A DNA stretch of 64,000 bases from SHZI01 sp963802215 (GCA_963802215.1 CAWDHQ010000001.1:2046001-2110000); one strand, 5' to 3'; numbered from the stretch's first letter, positions 48,937-57,645 are shown. Made by a program: numbers and translations. Notes: generated from the sequence alone by a model not told the origin.

Positions 48937-49722
48937 CTATGCCGCGCGCTTATTCCGGACTGCGCGCCCACCAATGGCGGCCAGGCCAGTCAGCAGCATC
49001 CACACACTCGCCGGCAGCGGTACCGGAGATGTCTGGGCACCCAGGGCCAGCTGCACGTCAAACGTCGCGGTGCTGAGCTGCCTGTTGCCGATGCTATAGC
49101 CCTGTGCCGACGTGTCGGCGATGGCTTCCAGCGTGTAGGTGTTCGGGTCCAGCATGCCGGTCAGCTGGATGTTCTGGCTGAAGTCACTGCTGGTCGAGCT
49201 ATTGCCGAAGTTGAGGTTGAAGGCCGGCCCGGAGTAATAGTCCGTGCGGAGGCTCAGATAGGACCCGCCGTAATTCGAGCCCAGGATGCTGTCGTAGGCC
49301 AGCAATCCCGTCAGGGTGAACATGGTCGGCTGGAGGATCTGGAAGGTGATGCGGAGGCGGGTGTAGGAATCCTGGTAAGCGGAATTCCGCATGCTTTCCT
49401 GGATGTGTACTTCACTGTTCGCCCTGCCATGTGCAGTGATCAGGCTGGCGGTGACACTGGAATCCATTGACGCCACGCCACGGGCGAGATTCGTACCGGC
49501 AGTCCGCGTCTCGTCCAGGACCTTGTCGAACACCTGGGCATTGGCAGCCGGGAACTCCTCGCGGGACCAGGACTGGTTAGAGGTCGACGATCCAATACTG
49601 CCGGACGTCCTCACACTGCGCTCGTCGACCGTGATGGTCGCTGCCTGGGCGATGGAGCCCGCGGCCAGCAGCAGGACAGCGGTCAGTGATGCAACCCGGG
49701 CGGGCGGGCGAGATGGTTTCAT
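48937..49722 (-). CDS. VPLPA-CTERM sorted exoprotein
   Basis: 261 aa. A signal peptide (VASLTAVLLLAAGSIAQAA) precedes a Ser/Thr/Asn-rich body with beta-strand character, ending in the tripartite sorting signal: VPLPASVWMLLTGLAAIGG, a membrane helix, then basic RAVRNKRAA. VPLPA-CTERM proteins are thought to be processed by exosortase and placed at the surface or in matrix (family knowledge). The body has no recognised domain. No exosortase is encoded in the window. It converges on the propeller gene with 19 bases between. Confidence 0.87.
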   Translation of the reverse strand: MKPSRPPARVASLTAVLLLAAGSIAQAATITVDERSVRTSGSIGSSTSNQSWSREEFPAANAQVFDKVLDETRTAGTNLARGVASMDSSVTASLITAHGRANSEVHIQESMRNSAYQDSYTRLRITFQILQPTMFTLTGLLAYDSILGSNYGGSYLSLRTDYYSGPAFNLNFGNSSTSSDFSQNIQLTGMLDPNTYTLEAIADTSAQGYSIGNRQLSTATFDVQLALGAQTSPVPLPASVWMLLTGLAAIGGRAVRNKRAA

Positions 49723-49902
49723 GGCGGATGATCCCCCTGGATCTTTATGGGTTTGAGTTGTAGTTGACTGACGCCCCAGCCTCGCAGGCCGGAACTTCGT
49801 CGTTTATATCACCAGGCGATCACCCGCCGCGTCGCCCGAACGGGTGACGGGCGTGCGACAAGACATAATTCCCGCAGCACGGTGCTGCCCGGGACGGTCA
49901 GG

Positions 49903-50976
49903 CTAACGGGGGGGGGACTTCCCGGCGGCGCACCGGCAACCGGGGTCTGCCGTTATCGTCAATTCGTCGAAGGCCATGCCCAGCGCATCGAAGACCAGCA
50001 GGCGCCCGATCAGCGGCTCGCCGATGCCGAGGACCAGTTTCAGCGCCTCCGTTGCCTGCAGCGTGCCCAGTATCCCGGGCAGCACGCCCAGCACGCCGGC
50101 TTCCTGGCAGGACGGCGCCAGCTCCGGCGGCGGTGGTGCGGCGAACAGGCAGCGGTAGCAGGGGGCGCCGCCGGCGGCGAAGACCGTGAGCTGCCCCTCG
50201 AATCCCAGTATCGAGGCGTGCACGACGGGGATCTCGAGGTCCAGGGCCACGTCGTTGATCAGGTACCGGGTGGTAAAATTGTCGCTGGCGTCGACGATGA
50301 CATCGTAGCCGCGGAGCAGGCGCACCGCATTGTCCCCGGTGAGCCGCTCGTGGTGCGTGACGAGGCCCACGTCCGGGTTGAGCGCGGCCAGGGTGATGGC
50401 CGCGCTGTCGACCTTGGGGCGGCCGACCCGGTCCGTGGTGTGCAGCACCTGCCGTTGCAGGTTGGAGAGCTCCACCACGTCGCCGTCCACGATGCCCAGC
50501 GTGCCGATCCCCGCGGCCGCCAGATAGAGCGCCGCCGGCGAGCCGAGCCCGCCGGCCCCGATGCACAGGATCCGCGCCTGGCGCAGGCGCTCCTGGCCCT
50601 CCAGCCCGATTTCCTCCAGACGCAGATGCCTGGAATAGCGCTCCACCTGTACGGCCGTGAGCGAGCCAGGGCCCGGCGTCACCCAGGGCAGGCCCGCAGC
50701 CTTCCAGGCGATGAAGCCGCCGGCCAGGGACTGGGCATCGATGCCCGCCGCGTGCAGGCGCGCCACGGCGAGTGCTGAGCGCTTGCCGGTGGCGCAGTAC
50801 ACGACGATCCGGCGCGCGGCCCGGCCGGCCACGGCCTCGACGACGGCGTCCGGGGCAACCCGCCGGGCCCCGTCGAGCATGCCGGCCGCCACCTCGTCGG
50901 CGCCGCGCACGTCTATCAGCAGCGGGGACGACGGCAACATGGCCGCCAGCGCTTCCGGCGTGATCTCTTCAACCAC
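49903..50976 (-). CDS. moeB: Rhodanese–MoeB/ThiF fusion (sulfur-carrier adenylyltransferase)
   Basis: 357 aa. Residues 1-95 are a rhodanese domain with the active loop VVYCATGKRSA (C61). The rest is an E1-like adenylyltransferase: RYSRHLRLEEIGLEGQ, ATP site GAGGLGSPAALYLA, GDVVELSNLQRQ and zinc-type Cys pairs CYRC and CRC. It adenylates the C-terminal Gly-Gly of a MoaD/ThiS carrier and loads sulfur from the rhodanese. The rhodanese is N-terminal, whereas in MoeZ/MOCS3-type proteins it is C-terminal. It overlaps the carrier gene by 8 bases. A C9 tract near the 3' end makes the last residues sensitive to slippage. Confidence 0.9.
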   Translation of the reverse strand: MVEEITPEALAAMLPSSPLLIDVRGADEVAAGMLDGARRVAPDAVVEAVAGRAARRIVVYCATGKRSALAVARLHAAGIDAQSLAGGFIAWKAAGLPWVTPGPGSLTAVQVERYSRHLRLEEIGLEGQERLRQARILCIGAGGLGSPAALYLAAAGIGTLGIVDGDVVELSNLQRQVLHTTDRVGRPKVDSAAITLAALNPDVGLVTHHERLTGDNAVRLLRGYDVIVDASDNFTTRYLINDVALDLEIPVVHASILGFEGQLTVFAAGGAPCYRCLFAAPPPPELAPSCQEAGVLGVLPGILGTLQATEALKLVLGIGEPLIGRLLVFDALGMAFDELTITADPGCRCAAGKSPPR

Positions 50977-51235
50977 CGCTCAGCGCCTGGACGATGTGCA
51001 CGGTATCCGCGGGTCCGAGCACGCGCTGGAGGTCGAAGACCTGCGCACCGTTGACGAAGACCCGCATGTGGGGCCGCACGCGATCCTGCTCGTCCACCAT
51101 GCGGAAGCGCAGTCCCGGGTACTGGCGGTCCAGGTCGTGAAGGATGTCGCCGAGCGTCGCGCCGGTGGCGACGACCAGCCGCTGCTTCGTGTAGGAAAGC
51201 AGCGGCCCGGGAATCGATACCTTGCAGGCGCCCAT
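50969..51235 (-). CDS. MoaD/ThiS-family sulfur carrier
   Basis: 88 aa beta-grasp protein ending in Gly-Gly (VQALSGG), the site of adenylation and thiocarboxylation. It shows ATGATLGDILHDLDRQYPGL and RPHMRVFVNGAQV. The partner E1 gene overlaps its end. Other molybdopterin or thiamine genes are absent here, so whether it serves cofactor synthesis or another sulfur-transfer pathway is open. A BNR-repeat propeller gene lies 16 bases upstream on the same strand. Confidence 0.88.
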   Translation of the reverse strand: MGACKVSIPGPLLSYTKQRLVVATGATLGDILHDLDRQYPGLRFRMVDEQDRVRPHMRVFVNGAQVFDLQRVLGPADTVHIVQALSGG

Positions 51236-51251
51236 GACCCGCAGCTGCCGG

Positions 51252-52454
51252 CTAGCGCTCCGCCACTTCCACGGAGTAGATCTCGGGCAGGTGCCGCGCG
51301 ATGCAGGTCCACCGCTTCCCCTCGTCCCGGCTCAGCCACAGCTCGCCGCTGGTGGTGCCGAAATAGAGGCCCACCGAGGGCCGCGTGTCACTGGTCATGG
51401 CCTGCCGTTTGACCGTCCACCAGGCCTGGCTGCGGGGCAGGCCCGCATCCTGGCGCTGCCAGCGGGTACCGCCGTTCCGGGTGACGTACACCGCCGGCTT
51501 GCCCGCGGGCGCCGTGCGCGGCCACACCATCGTGCCGTTCATCGGCATGACCCACGCCACGTCCGGGTCGCGGGGGTGAACCACCATCGGGAAGCCCACG
51601 TCACCCACGGTCCTGGGCATGTGGTCGCCGATCCGCACCCAGGTCGTCCCGGGACGGTCGAGCCGGTAGATGCCGCAGTGATTCTGCTGGTAGAGGCGGT
51701 CGGGGTTGGCCGGGCAGACCCGGACGCAGTGCGGGTCGTGGAAGGTATTCACGGCCGGGTCGAAACCCTCGACGACCGCCAGACCTGCCACCAGCGGGGT
51801 CCAGCTGCGGCCCCCGTCCCGGGACTCGTGAACGCCGCCGCTCGACATGGCCATGTACATGTGGGCCGGGTCCCGCGGATCGATGTTGATGGAGTGGAGC
51901 TTCGGCCCGTCCGGCGTGCCGTCCTGCTCGGCGCCCATCCACTCCCGGTACTGGCGGTTGTCGTGCAACCCCGGCAGCAGTTGCCACGTGTCGCCGGCGT
52001 CGTCGCTGCGGAAGATCGCCTGGGGTGAGGTTCCCGCGAACCAGACGCCGGGCTGGCTGGCGTGCCCCGGCGTCAGCCAGAAGGTGTGCTTGACCGTGCG
52101 GGCTGGCAGGCCGGCTTCGTCCAGCGTGCCGGCCGGCACCTTCGGGAAAGCCGGCGGCTGCCCGGCTTCCTGCCACGTCCTGCCCAGGTCCTGGGACCGG
52201 AAGATGGTGGGACCGAGATGGCCGGTGCTGGCCGCCGCGATCAGGGTCCGGCCGTCCCGGGGATCCAGCACCAGGTGGTTGATGATCTGACCGAGGAAGT
52301 GCGGGCCGTCAGCGCGCCACTGGCGTCGCGTCGCGTCACCGTGGAACAGCCAGGCGCCCTTGCGGGTGCCCAGCAGCAGGACGGGCCGGACCGGCCGCGC
52401 GGTGTTGCGGCGTCGGGCAGGTGGGCCTTTACGGGCGGTTTTGCCTCGGGTCAT
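51252..52454 (-). CDS. BNR/Asp-box beta-propeller (sialidase-like fold), function unknown
   Basis: 400 aa. Repeated Asp-box motifs S-x-D-x-G-x-T-W (RSQDLGRTWQE, RSDDAGDTWQLL, ESRDGGRSWTPL, VTRNGGTRWQR, LSRDEGKRWTC) form a six- or seven-bladed propeller. The N-terminus is basic (TRGKTARKGPPARRR) and there is no signal peptide, so the protein looks cytoplasmic. Catalytic residues of true sialidases are not evident, so a glycosidase role is doubtful. Tight linkage to MoaD and MoeB suggests it takes part in, or is modified by, that sulfur-carrier pathway (inference). Confidence 0.8.
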   Translation of the reverse strand: MTRGKTARKGPPARRRNTARPVRPVLLLGTRKGAWLFHGDATRRQWRADGPHFLGQIINHLVLDPRDGRTLIAAASTGHLGPTIFRSQDLGRTWQEAGQPPAFPKVPAGTLDEAGLPARTVKHTFWLTPGHASQPGVWFAGTSPQAIFRSDDAGDTWQLLPGLHDNRQYREWMGAEQDGTPDGPKLHSINIDPRDPAHMYMAMSSGGVHESRDGGRSWTPLVAGLAVVEGFDPAVNTFHDPHCVRVCPANPDRLYQQNHCGIYRLDRPGTTWVRIGDHMPRTVGDVGFPMVVHPRDPDVAWVMPMNGTMVWPRTAPAGKPAVYVTRNGGTRWQRQDAGLPRSQAWWTVKRQAMTSDTRPSVGLYFGTTSGELWLSRDEGKRWTCIARHLPEIYSVEVAER

Positions 52455-52491
52455 GAGGGCCTCCTTACGGGATTGACTCTATACTTGTCAC

Positions 52492-53067
52492 ATGGCCGAT
52501 GCGACCTACCTGACCGGGCACCTGCTGATCGCCATGCCGGCAATGCAGGATCCCAACTTTGTCAGGACCGTCACCTATATATGCGAGCACAGCGACCAGG
52601 GCGCGCTCGGCATCGTCATCAACCGCCCGCTGGACATGGACCTCGGCACGATCTTCGACCAGCTGTCCCTCGAGACCGAGGATCCTGAACTGGCCCGCCA
52701 GCCTGTCCTGCAGGGAGGCCCGGTGCACCAGGAGCGGGGCTTCGTCCTGCACGAGCCCGCGGAGGCCGCTGGTCGCGAGTTCGATGCGACCGTGGCGGTC
52801 TCCGACGCCATCCGCGTAACCACCTCCCAGGACATCCTCACGGCCATGGCCCGGGGCACCGGGCCGAAGCGTGCGCTCGTGGCACTCGGCTACGCGGGCT
52901 GGGGCGCAGGCCAGCTGGAGAGCGAGCTGGTTCAGAACGCCTGGCTCAGCGTCCCGGCGTCGCCCAAGATCATCTTCGACACGCCCTTCGACCAGCGGTG
53001 GCGGGAATCCGCCAGGCTGATCGGCATCGACCTCAACACGATCAGCCACCAGGCGGGCCACGCCTGA
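52492..53067 (+). CDS. algH: YqgE/AlgH family protein
   Basis: 191 aa. YLTGHLLIAMPAMQDPNFVR, GALGIVINRPLDMDLGTIFD, LQGGPVHQERGFVLH and YAGWGAGQLESEL are the UPF0301/AlgH signature. The fold is known, the biochemical role is not; in Pseudomonas it affects alginate and other outputs. It precedes ruvX by 13 bases, the conserved gammaproteobacterial pairing. Confidence 0.93.
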   Translation: MADATYLTGHLLIAMPAMQDPNFVRTVTYICEHSDQGALGIVINRPLDMDLGTIFDQLSLETEDPELARQPVLQGGPVHQERGFVLHEPAEAAGREFDATVAVSDAIRVTTSQDILTAMARGTGPKRALVALGYAGWGAGQLESELVQNAWLSVPASPKIIFDTPFDQRWRESARLIGIDLNTISHQAGHA

Positions 53068-53080
53068 GGCCTCCCCACCC

Positions 53081-53539
53081 ATGAGCGGCTCGGCCCTGGT
53101 CTTCGATCACGGCGGGCGGCGCATCGGCGTGGCCGTGGCCAACCGGTCACCGCGCCTGGCATCTCCGCTGCTGACCCTGCCCGCCCGGGACGGCGTGCCC
53201 GACTGGCCCCTACTGGACAGGCTCGTGAAGGAGTGGAACCCGGGCCAGCTCGTGGTGGGCGTCCCCTATAATGGCGCCGGCGCGCGCATCGCGGGCAGCG
53301 GCGCCAGTGAGACGACCGACAGCGAATCCGCCGCCGAGCGGTTCGCCGCCGGACTCGAGGCCCGCTACCAGCTGCCCGTGATCCGCATCGACGAACGGCT
53401 CACCTCGGTGGAAGCCGAGTCGCGGCTGCGGGAGCAAAGGCGCAGCGGTGCCCGCACGAAGAAGGTCAGGACCGGGGACGTGGACGCCCTCGCGGCCTGC
53501 GTAATTGCAGAGATGTGGCTCGACCAGCCAGCACGATGA
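53081..53539 (+). CDS. ruvX: RuvX/YqgF RNase H-fold nuclease
   Basis: 152 aa. The first acidic residue is in VFDHGGRRIGVAVAN, then LVVGVPYNGAG, the second acid in IRIDERLTSVEAESRLR, and the last in GDVDALAACVIAEMWL. RuvX cuts Holliday junctions or helps mature pre-16S 5' ends (both proposed for the family). The first motif reads FDHGGRRIG rather than the common FDxGxKRIG. It is cotranscribed with algH. Confidence 0.92.
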   Translation: MSGSALVFDHGGRRIGVAVANRSPRLASPLLTLPARDGVPDWPLLDRLVKEWNPGQLVVGVPYNGAGARIAGSGASETTDSESAAERFAAGLEARYQLPVIRIDERLTSVEAESRLREQRRSGARTKKVRTGDVDALAACVIAEMWLDQPAR

Positions 53540-53549
53540 AAAAGTCAGC

Positions 53550-54398
53550 ATGAGCAAGTCCCACCGCGGCACCATCTTCTCGGTCGAGGCGGAAGTCCTG
53601 CAGCAGACGGCCCATCCAGGCGGCCAGTACATTGCCCGCCTGCACGCCCCGGACTGTGCCCGTTCCGCGACCGCCGGCAGCTTCGTCCACGTACAGTGTG
53701 CGCAGGACATCCCGATGCGCCGCCCCCTGTCGATCCTCAGGGCCAATCCCGCCGAAGGCTGGGTGGAAGTGCTCTACAAGGTGGTGGGCCGGGGGCTGAT
53801 GGCGCTGACGGCAGCCGGGCCCGGCGACCGCGTGAGCGTGCTCGGCCCCATCGGCCAGGGCTTCCGGCCCGACCCGGCCCGGCCCGTCGCCCTGCTGATC
53901 GGCGGCGGCGTGGGCATTCCACCGCTCCTGTTCCTGGCCGAGGTGCTGTCCCATTCGCCAGGAACCCGTTTCGAGCCCCGCGCCTTCTTCGGCTCGGAGC
54001 TGCCGTTCCCCTTCGCGGTCGACGTGGCGGCCGGCACGCTGCGCCTGCTCGACGATGCCGGCATCCCGTCGCAGCTGGCGAGCAACGCCGGCCTGCCGGG
54101 CTGCAAGCCCGGCTTCGTCACCGACCTGGCGCGAACCTGGATCGAGGGTCAGGCTGATGCCGTGCGCTCCCGCATGACCATCTACTCCTGCGGACCCACG
54201 CCCATGCTCAAGGCAGTGCAGAAGGTGGCCGACGAATTCGCGATCCCTTCCCAGCTCTGCCTGGAGGAATTCATGGCCTGCGCCGTCGGCGGCTGCGCCG
54301 GCTGCGTGGTGCCGGTGCGGATCGACGGCCAGCGCCAGATGAAGCGGGTGTGCGTGGACGGGCCGGTGTTCGACGGCGCGGCGGTCTACGCGGCGTGA
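53550..54398 (+). CDS. PyrK-like dihydroorotate dehydrogenase electron-transfer subunit
   Basis: 282 aa. A ferredoxin-reductase-type FAD domain (MRRPLSILRANPAEGWVEVL) and NAD domain (ALLIGGGVGIPPLLFLAEVL) are followed by a C-terminal 2Fe-2S site with Cys in CLEEFMACAVGGCAGCVVPV and VCVDGP. This is the PyrK pattern, which passes electrons from DHOD-B to NAD. The matching pyrD-type-B gene is not in the window, so it may serve another oxidoreductase. The ATG at 53550 is 10 bases after the ruvX stop; an earlier in-frame start would overlap ruvX. Confidence 0.82.
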   Translation: MSKSHRGTIFSVEAEVLQQTAHPGGQYIARLHAPDCARSATAGSFVHVQCAQDIPMRRPLSILRANPAEGWVEVLYKVVGRGLMALTAAGPGDRVSVLGPIGQGFRPDPARPVALLIGGGVGIPPLLFLAEVLSHSPGTRFEPRAFFGSELPFPFAVDVAAGTLRLLDDAGIPSQLASNAGLPGCKPGFVTDLARTWIEGQADAVRSRMTIYSCGPTPMLKAVQKVADEFAIPSQLCLEEFMACAVGGCAGCVVPVRIDGQRQMKRVCVDGPVFDGAAVYAA

Positions 54399-54399
54399 T

Positions 54400-55401
54400 T
54401 CACTGACGGCCTGCGGCGCCGCGCCGCCTGGCCCGGCGAGCCCTGCCGGGCTTCCATCGAGCGAACAGGCGTTCCTCCTCGAGAACGGTCTCGCGTTCCG
54501 CTTCAAGAACGAATTCGCGGAAAGCCTCCGAGGCGTAGGTCAGCGGATGACCCTTGAGCTTGACCAGGCCGTAGTTCGCTGACAGCCAGGGCTCCCCGCT
54601 GAGAATCGCCAGCTGGCCGCGGTCGAGCTCGTCCGTTATCGAGGAGAGCGTGGCCGCCATGATCGCGTCCGAGCCTGCGACGACCCGCTTGATCGCCGCC
54701 GTCGCGTCGCACTGGAGCGAGGGAAACGCCCGCTGGGCCGCGACCGGGTCCGATGACTTGCGCTGCGCGGCCAGCAGCGGCGCGAGCAGCCGCGGCGGAA
54801 TTCGGGTCGGGGACACGGAAGGATAAGCGAAAATGTCCGTCGTCGTGACCCCGGCTCGCCCCGCGAGCGGATGTCCCTTTCGCGCTACGTAATACAGCGG
54901 ATGGGCGGACATCGGCTCGATATCAACGTCGGTTTCCTGCAGCATCGTACTGATCTCCGCGACGAAGAAGTCCAGCTCGCGGGCACGCAGGCGGCGCAGC
55001 AACTCGTCCCAATCTCGCACCTGCAGCCGGACGCTGATTCCCGGATATTCGCTGATGAATCGTGCCAGCGCAGTACTCAGCGTCGATTCGACCGGATAGG
55101 GGCCACTGCCGATGGTCACGTGACCCGTTTCCAGTGTTCGCTTGGCGAGGACCTGCTGGTCAAGTTCACTGGCCAGCTCTGTGATCTGGCGTGCTCGCTG
55201 GATCAGCAGGCGCCCGAGGTCCGTCGGCACGACACCACTGCCGGATCTGACAAAGAGGCTCGTGCCGACGTGTCGCTCGAAGCTCTGGACACTGCGGGAC
55301 AGGGCTGACTGACTCAGGTGCAAGGCCACGGCGGCGCGGGCAAAGCTGCCGTGCTCTGCCAGGGCCAGGACGTGTCGAAGCTGACGGAGTTCGAATGACA
55401 T
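54400..55401 (-). CDS. LysR-type regulator beside sdsA
   Basis: 333 aa. The N-terminal winged helix begins ELRQLRHVLALAEHGSFARA and runs through LHLSQSALSRSVQSFERHVG. The C-terminal substrate-binding fold follows (TGHVTIGSGPYPVESTLSTA, LDFFVAEISTMLQETDVDIE). The start at 55401 is where LysR homology begins; the open frame is 76 codons longer with no similarity. The gene is divergent from the alkylsulfatase, and a TGTAT-N11-ATACA site lies 9 bases before its start, so it likely controls itself and sdsA in response to an alkyl sulfate or related compound (inference). The tail is rich in Arg. Confidence 0.92.
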   Translation of the reverse strand: MSFELRQLRHVLALAEHGSFARAAVALHLSQSALSRSVQSFERHVGTSLFVRSGSGVVPTDLGRLLIQRARQITELASELDQQVLAKRTLETGHVTIGSGPYPVESTLSTALARFISEYPGISVRLQVRDWDELLRRLRARELDFFVAEISTMLQETDVDIEPMSAHPLYYVARKGHPLAGRAGVTTTDIFAYPSVSPTRIPPRLLAPLLAAQRKSSDPVAAQRAFPSLQCDATAAIKRVVAGSDAIMAATLSSITDELDRGQLAILSGEPWLSANYGLVKLKGHPLTYASEAFREFVLEAERETVLEEERLFARWKPGRARRARRRGAAGRQ

Positions 55402-55409
55402 GCGCCAAA

Positions 55410-55430
55410 TGTATAGTTTGCCTGCATACA
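55410..55430. promoter_or_regulatory. LysR-type operator (TGTAT-N11-ATACA)
   Basis: A perfect 5-bp dyad with the T-N11-A spacing expected of LysR-family recognition sites lies at 55410-55430. On the minus strand it includes TATACA followed by 8 bases and the LysR ATG, so the -10 box of a nearly leaderless lysR message overlaps the operator. Confidence 0.65.
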
Positions 55431-55471
55431 ATGCACTGGACGCATAGATGCGGGGAGCCGACAATCGTGAG

Positions 55472-55495
55472 GCCGAGGTCGCAGGCGACCTCGGC
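55472..55495. repeat. Perfect palindrome upstream of sdsA
   Basis: GCCGAGGTCGC and GCGACCTCGGC (11-base arms, AG loop) lie between the LysR operator and the sdsA start. It may be a hairpin in the sdsA leader, an operator, or the end of the lysR-side control region. Confidence 0.6.
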
Positions 55496-55542
55496 AGCCC
55501 CCTGTTTATGTCAGTTTCTATTGCAGAGTGAAGGAGTATTCC

Positions 55543-57609
55543 GTGAGATTCTTTGGGACATCGGGACTGGCAATGGCTCTCGGGCTGGCTGCAGGCGCGG
55601 CCGCGGCCGCACCGGCGGTGGTCGAGCACTTCGATCCGCAGGGCAAGTCACCGTCAAGCTTCACGCTCGAGCTCCGCAACGGGCTCAAGGCAACGCTGCC
55701 ATTCGCGGACAAGCGGGACTTCGACGAGGCGAAGAAGGGCTTCATCGCGGAGCCGCCCTACAAGAAGATCATGGCCGACGCCGGCAACGTCGCCTGGGAT
55801 ATGGGCAGCTACCAGTGGCTGCTCTCGGGCCAGGATTTTGCGAGCATCCATCCGTCGCTGCAGCGCCAAGCCGTGCTCAACATGGCCTATGGCCTCTACG
55901 AAGTGGTGCCGGGCCGCATCTACCAGGTGCGCGGCTTCGACCTCGCCAACATCAGCTTCATCAAGGGCGATACGGGCTGGATCGTCTTCGACCCACTGAC
56001 CGCTGCGGAGACGGCGCGGGCTGCGCTCGAATTCATTAACGAGAAGCTCGGCAAGCGTCCGGTGGTCGGAGTCGTCTACTCGCACTCCCACGGCGATCAC
56101 TTCGGCGGCGTGCGCGGCGTCGTGGACGAGGCCGACGTCGTAAGCGGCAAGGTCATGCTGATCGCGCCCGAGGGCTTCATGGACGCCGCAATCTCCGAGA
56201 ACGTCTTTGCGGGTACCGCGATGAACCGCCGACTGCAGTGGCAGTACGCCGTGCTGCTGCAGCGCAGCCCGTTCGGGCACGTCGACCAGGCAATCGGCAA
56301 GAACGTCGCCGCCGGCAACTCCGGCCTGATCCCCCCGAACCGACTGATCGGCAAGGACATCGAGGAGATCACGCTCGACGGCGTGAAGATGGTGTTCCAG
56401 GACGTATCGGACACCGAGGCGCCAGTCGAGATGAACACCTGGTTCCCGCAGTTCAAGGCGTTGTGGTCGTCGGAACTCGTCACCGGCACGATCCACAACA
56501 TCTACACGCTGCGCGGCGCCGCGGTGCGCAACGCCATCAACTGGTCCAAGGCAATCAACGAGACGCTGTACAAGTTCGGCGACGAGGCCGAGGTGATGTT
56601 CGCCTCGCACAGCTGGCCGCGCTGGGGCAACGAGCGCATCAGGGAAGTGCTGCGCGTGCAGCGTGACGCCTACGCCAACCTCAACAACCAGACGCTGCAC
56701 TACGTGAACCAGGGTGTGACTATCAACGAGATCCACAACGTCTACGAGGTGCCGCAGGGCCTGCAGCAGAGCTGGGCGGCGCGCAGCTACCACGGCGACG
56801 TGCAGAACAACGTGCGCGGCGTCGTGAACCGCTTCATCGGGCACTTCGACGGCAACCCGGTCAACCTGATCCCGCTGTCGCCCTCGGAATCGGCGCCGCT
56901 GTACGTCGAGATGATGGGCGGCTCCGACAGGATCATCGCCAAGGGCAAGGAACTCGCGGCGCAGGGCAAGTACCTGGAGGCCACCGAGATCCTCAACAAG
57001 CTGGTGCTCGCCGAGCCCAAGAACATGCCGGCGCGCCAGCTGCTGGCCGATGTCTATGAGCAGCTCGGCTACCAGGCCGAGAGCACGAGCGTGCGCAACA
57101 CGTTCCTGCAGGGCGCGTTCGAGCTGCGCAACGGCATGCCGGGCGGCGTGCCGCCGCGCTCGACCGGACCCGACGTCGTGCGGGCGATGAGCACCGAGCA
57201 GTGGCTCGACTTCCTCGGCATCAGCATGGACCCGAAGAAGGCCGCGGGCCTGCGCTACACGGTCAACCTCGTCACGCCGGACAACGGCGAGAAGTACGCG
57301 ATCGAGCTCGAGAACGCGACACTCACCAACATCGAGGGCTTCCTGGCGGCCAAGCCCGACCTGACGGTCACCGTGAACCGCGCGGACCTCAATCGGGTGA
57401 TGATGGGCGTGGCGACCTTCGACCAGCTCGCGGACGAGGGCAAGGCGCGCCTCGATGGTGACCGTACGGTCATTCAAAACCTCCGCGACCTGATGGTCAC
57501 CTTCACGCCCGACTTCGAGATCCTGCCTGGCACCGCGCCCAACGAGCGTCAGGTGCCGCCCGGGCGGTCGTTCGCGCTGCCGGCCAGCGGCCTGATCCAG
57601 ACTGATTGA
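55543..57609 (+). CDS. SdsA-type alkyl/aryl sulfatase (metallo-beta-lactamase fold)
   Basis: 688 aa. A GTG start with AAGGAG 6 bases upstream (55531-55536) gives a signal peptide (LAMALGLAAGAAAAA). The zinc site YSHSHGDHFGG (H181, H183, D185, H186) starts the metallo-beta-lactamase domain. Dimerisation helices follow, then a C-terminal SCP2-like domain (NIEGFLAAKPDLTVTVNRAD) that holds the alkyl chain. SdsA1 of Pseudomonas, the closest family type, splits SDS to alcohol and sulfate outside the cytoplasm. It is divergent from a LysR regulator. Codon choice appears to use CGC more than CGG for Arg compared with neighbours, which together with the flanking palindromes hints at acquisition (inference). 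Confidence 0.92.
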   Translation: MRFFGTSGLAMALGLAAGAAAAAPAVVEHFDPQGKSPSSFTLELRNGLKATLPFADKRDFDEAKKGFIAEPPYKKIMADAGNVAWDMGSYQWLLSGQDFASIHPSLQRQAVLNMAYGLYEVVPGRIYQVRGFDLANISFIKGDTGWIVFDPLTAAETARAALEFINEKLGKRPVVGVVYSHSHGDHFGGVRGVVDEADVVSGKVMLIAPEGFMDAAISENVFAGTAMNRRLQWQYAVLLQRSPFGHVDQAIGKNVAAGNSGLIPPNRLIGKDIEEITLDGVKMVFQDVSDTEAPVEMNTWFPQFKALWSSELVTGTIHNIYTLRGAAVRNAINWSKAINETLYKFGDEAEVMFASHSWPRWGNERIREVLRVQRDAYANLNNQTLHYVNQGVTINEIHNVYEVPQGLQQSWAARSYHGDVQNNVRGVVNRFIGHFDGNPVNLIPLSPSESAPLYVEMMGGSDRIIAKGKELAAQGKYLEATEILNKLVLAEPKNMPARQLLADVYEQLGYQAESTSVRNTFLQGAFELRNGMPGGVPPRSTGPDVVRAMSTEQWLDFLGISMDPKKAAGLRYTVNLVTPDNGEKYAIELENATLTNIEGFLAAKPDLTVTVNRADLNRVMMGVATFDQLADEGKARLDGDRTVIQNLRDLMVTFTPDFEILPGTAPNERQVPPGRSFALPASGLIQTD

Positions 57610-57645
57610 TCCACAGACTTCCCGCCCATCCGATTCGCATCGTTT

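Noticed and set aside
49830..49888. Hairpins between the VPLPA gene and moeB (CGTCGCCCG/CGGGTGACG and GCAGCAC/GTGCTGC)
   Set aside because: Short, one is imperfect, and neither is followed by a T-run; they could be terminators or operators but support is thin.
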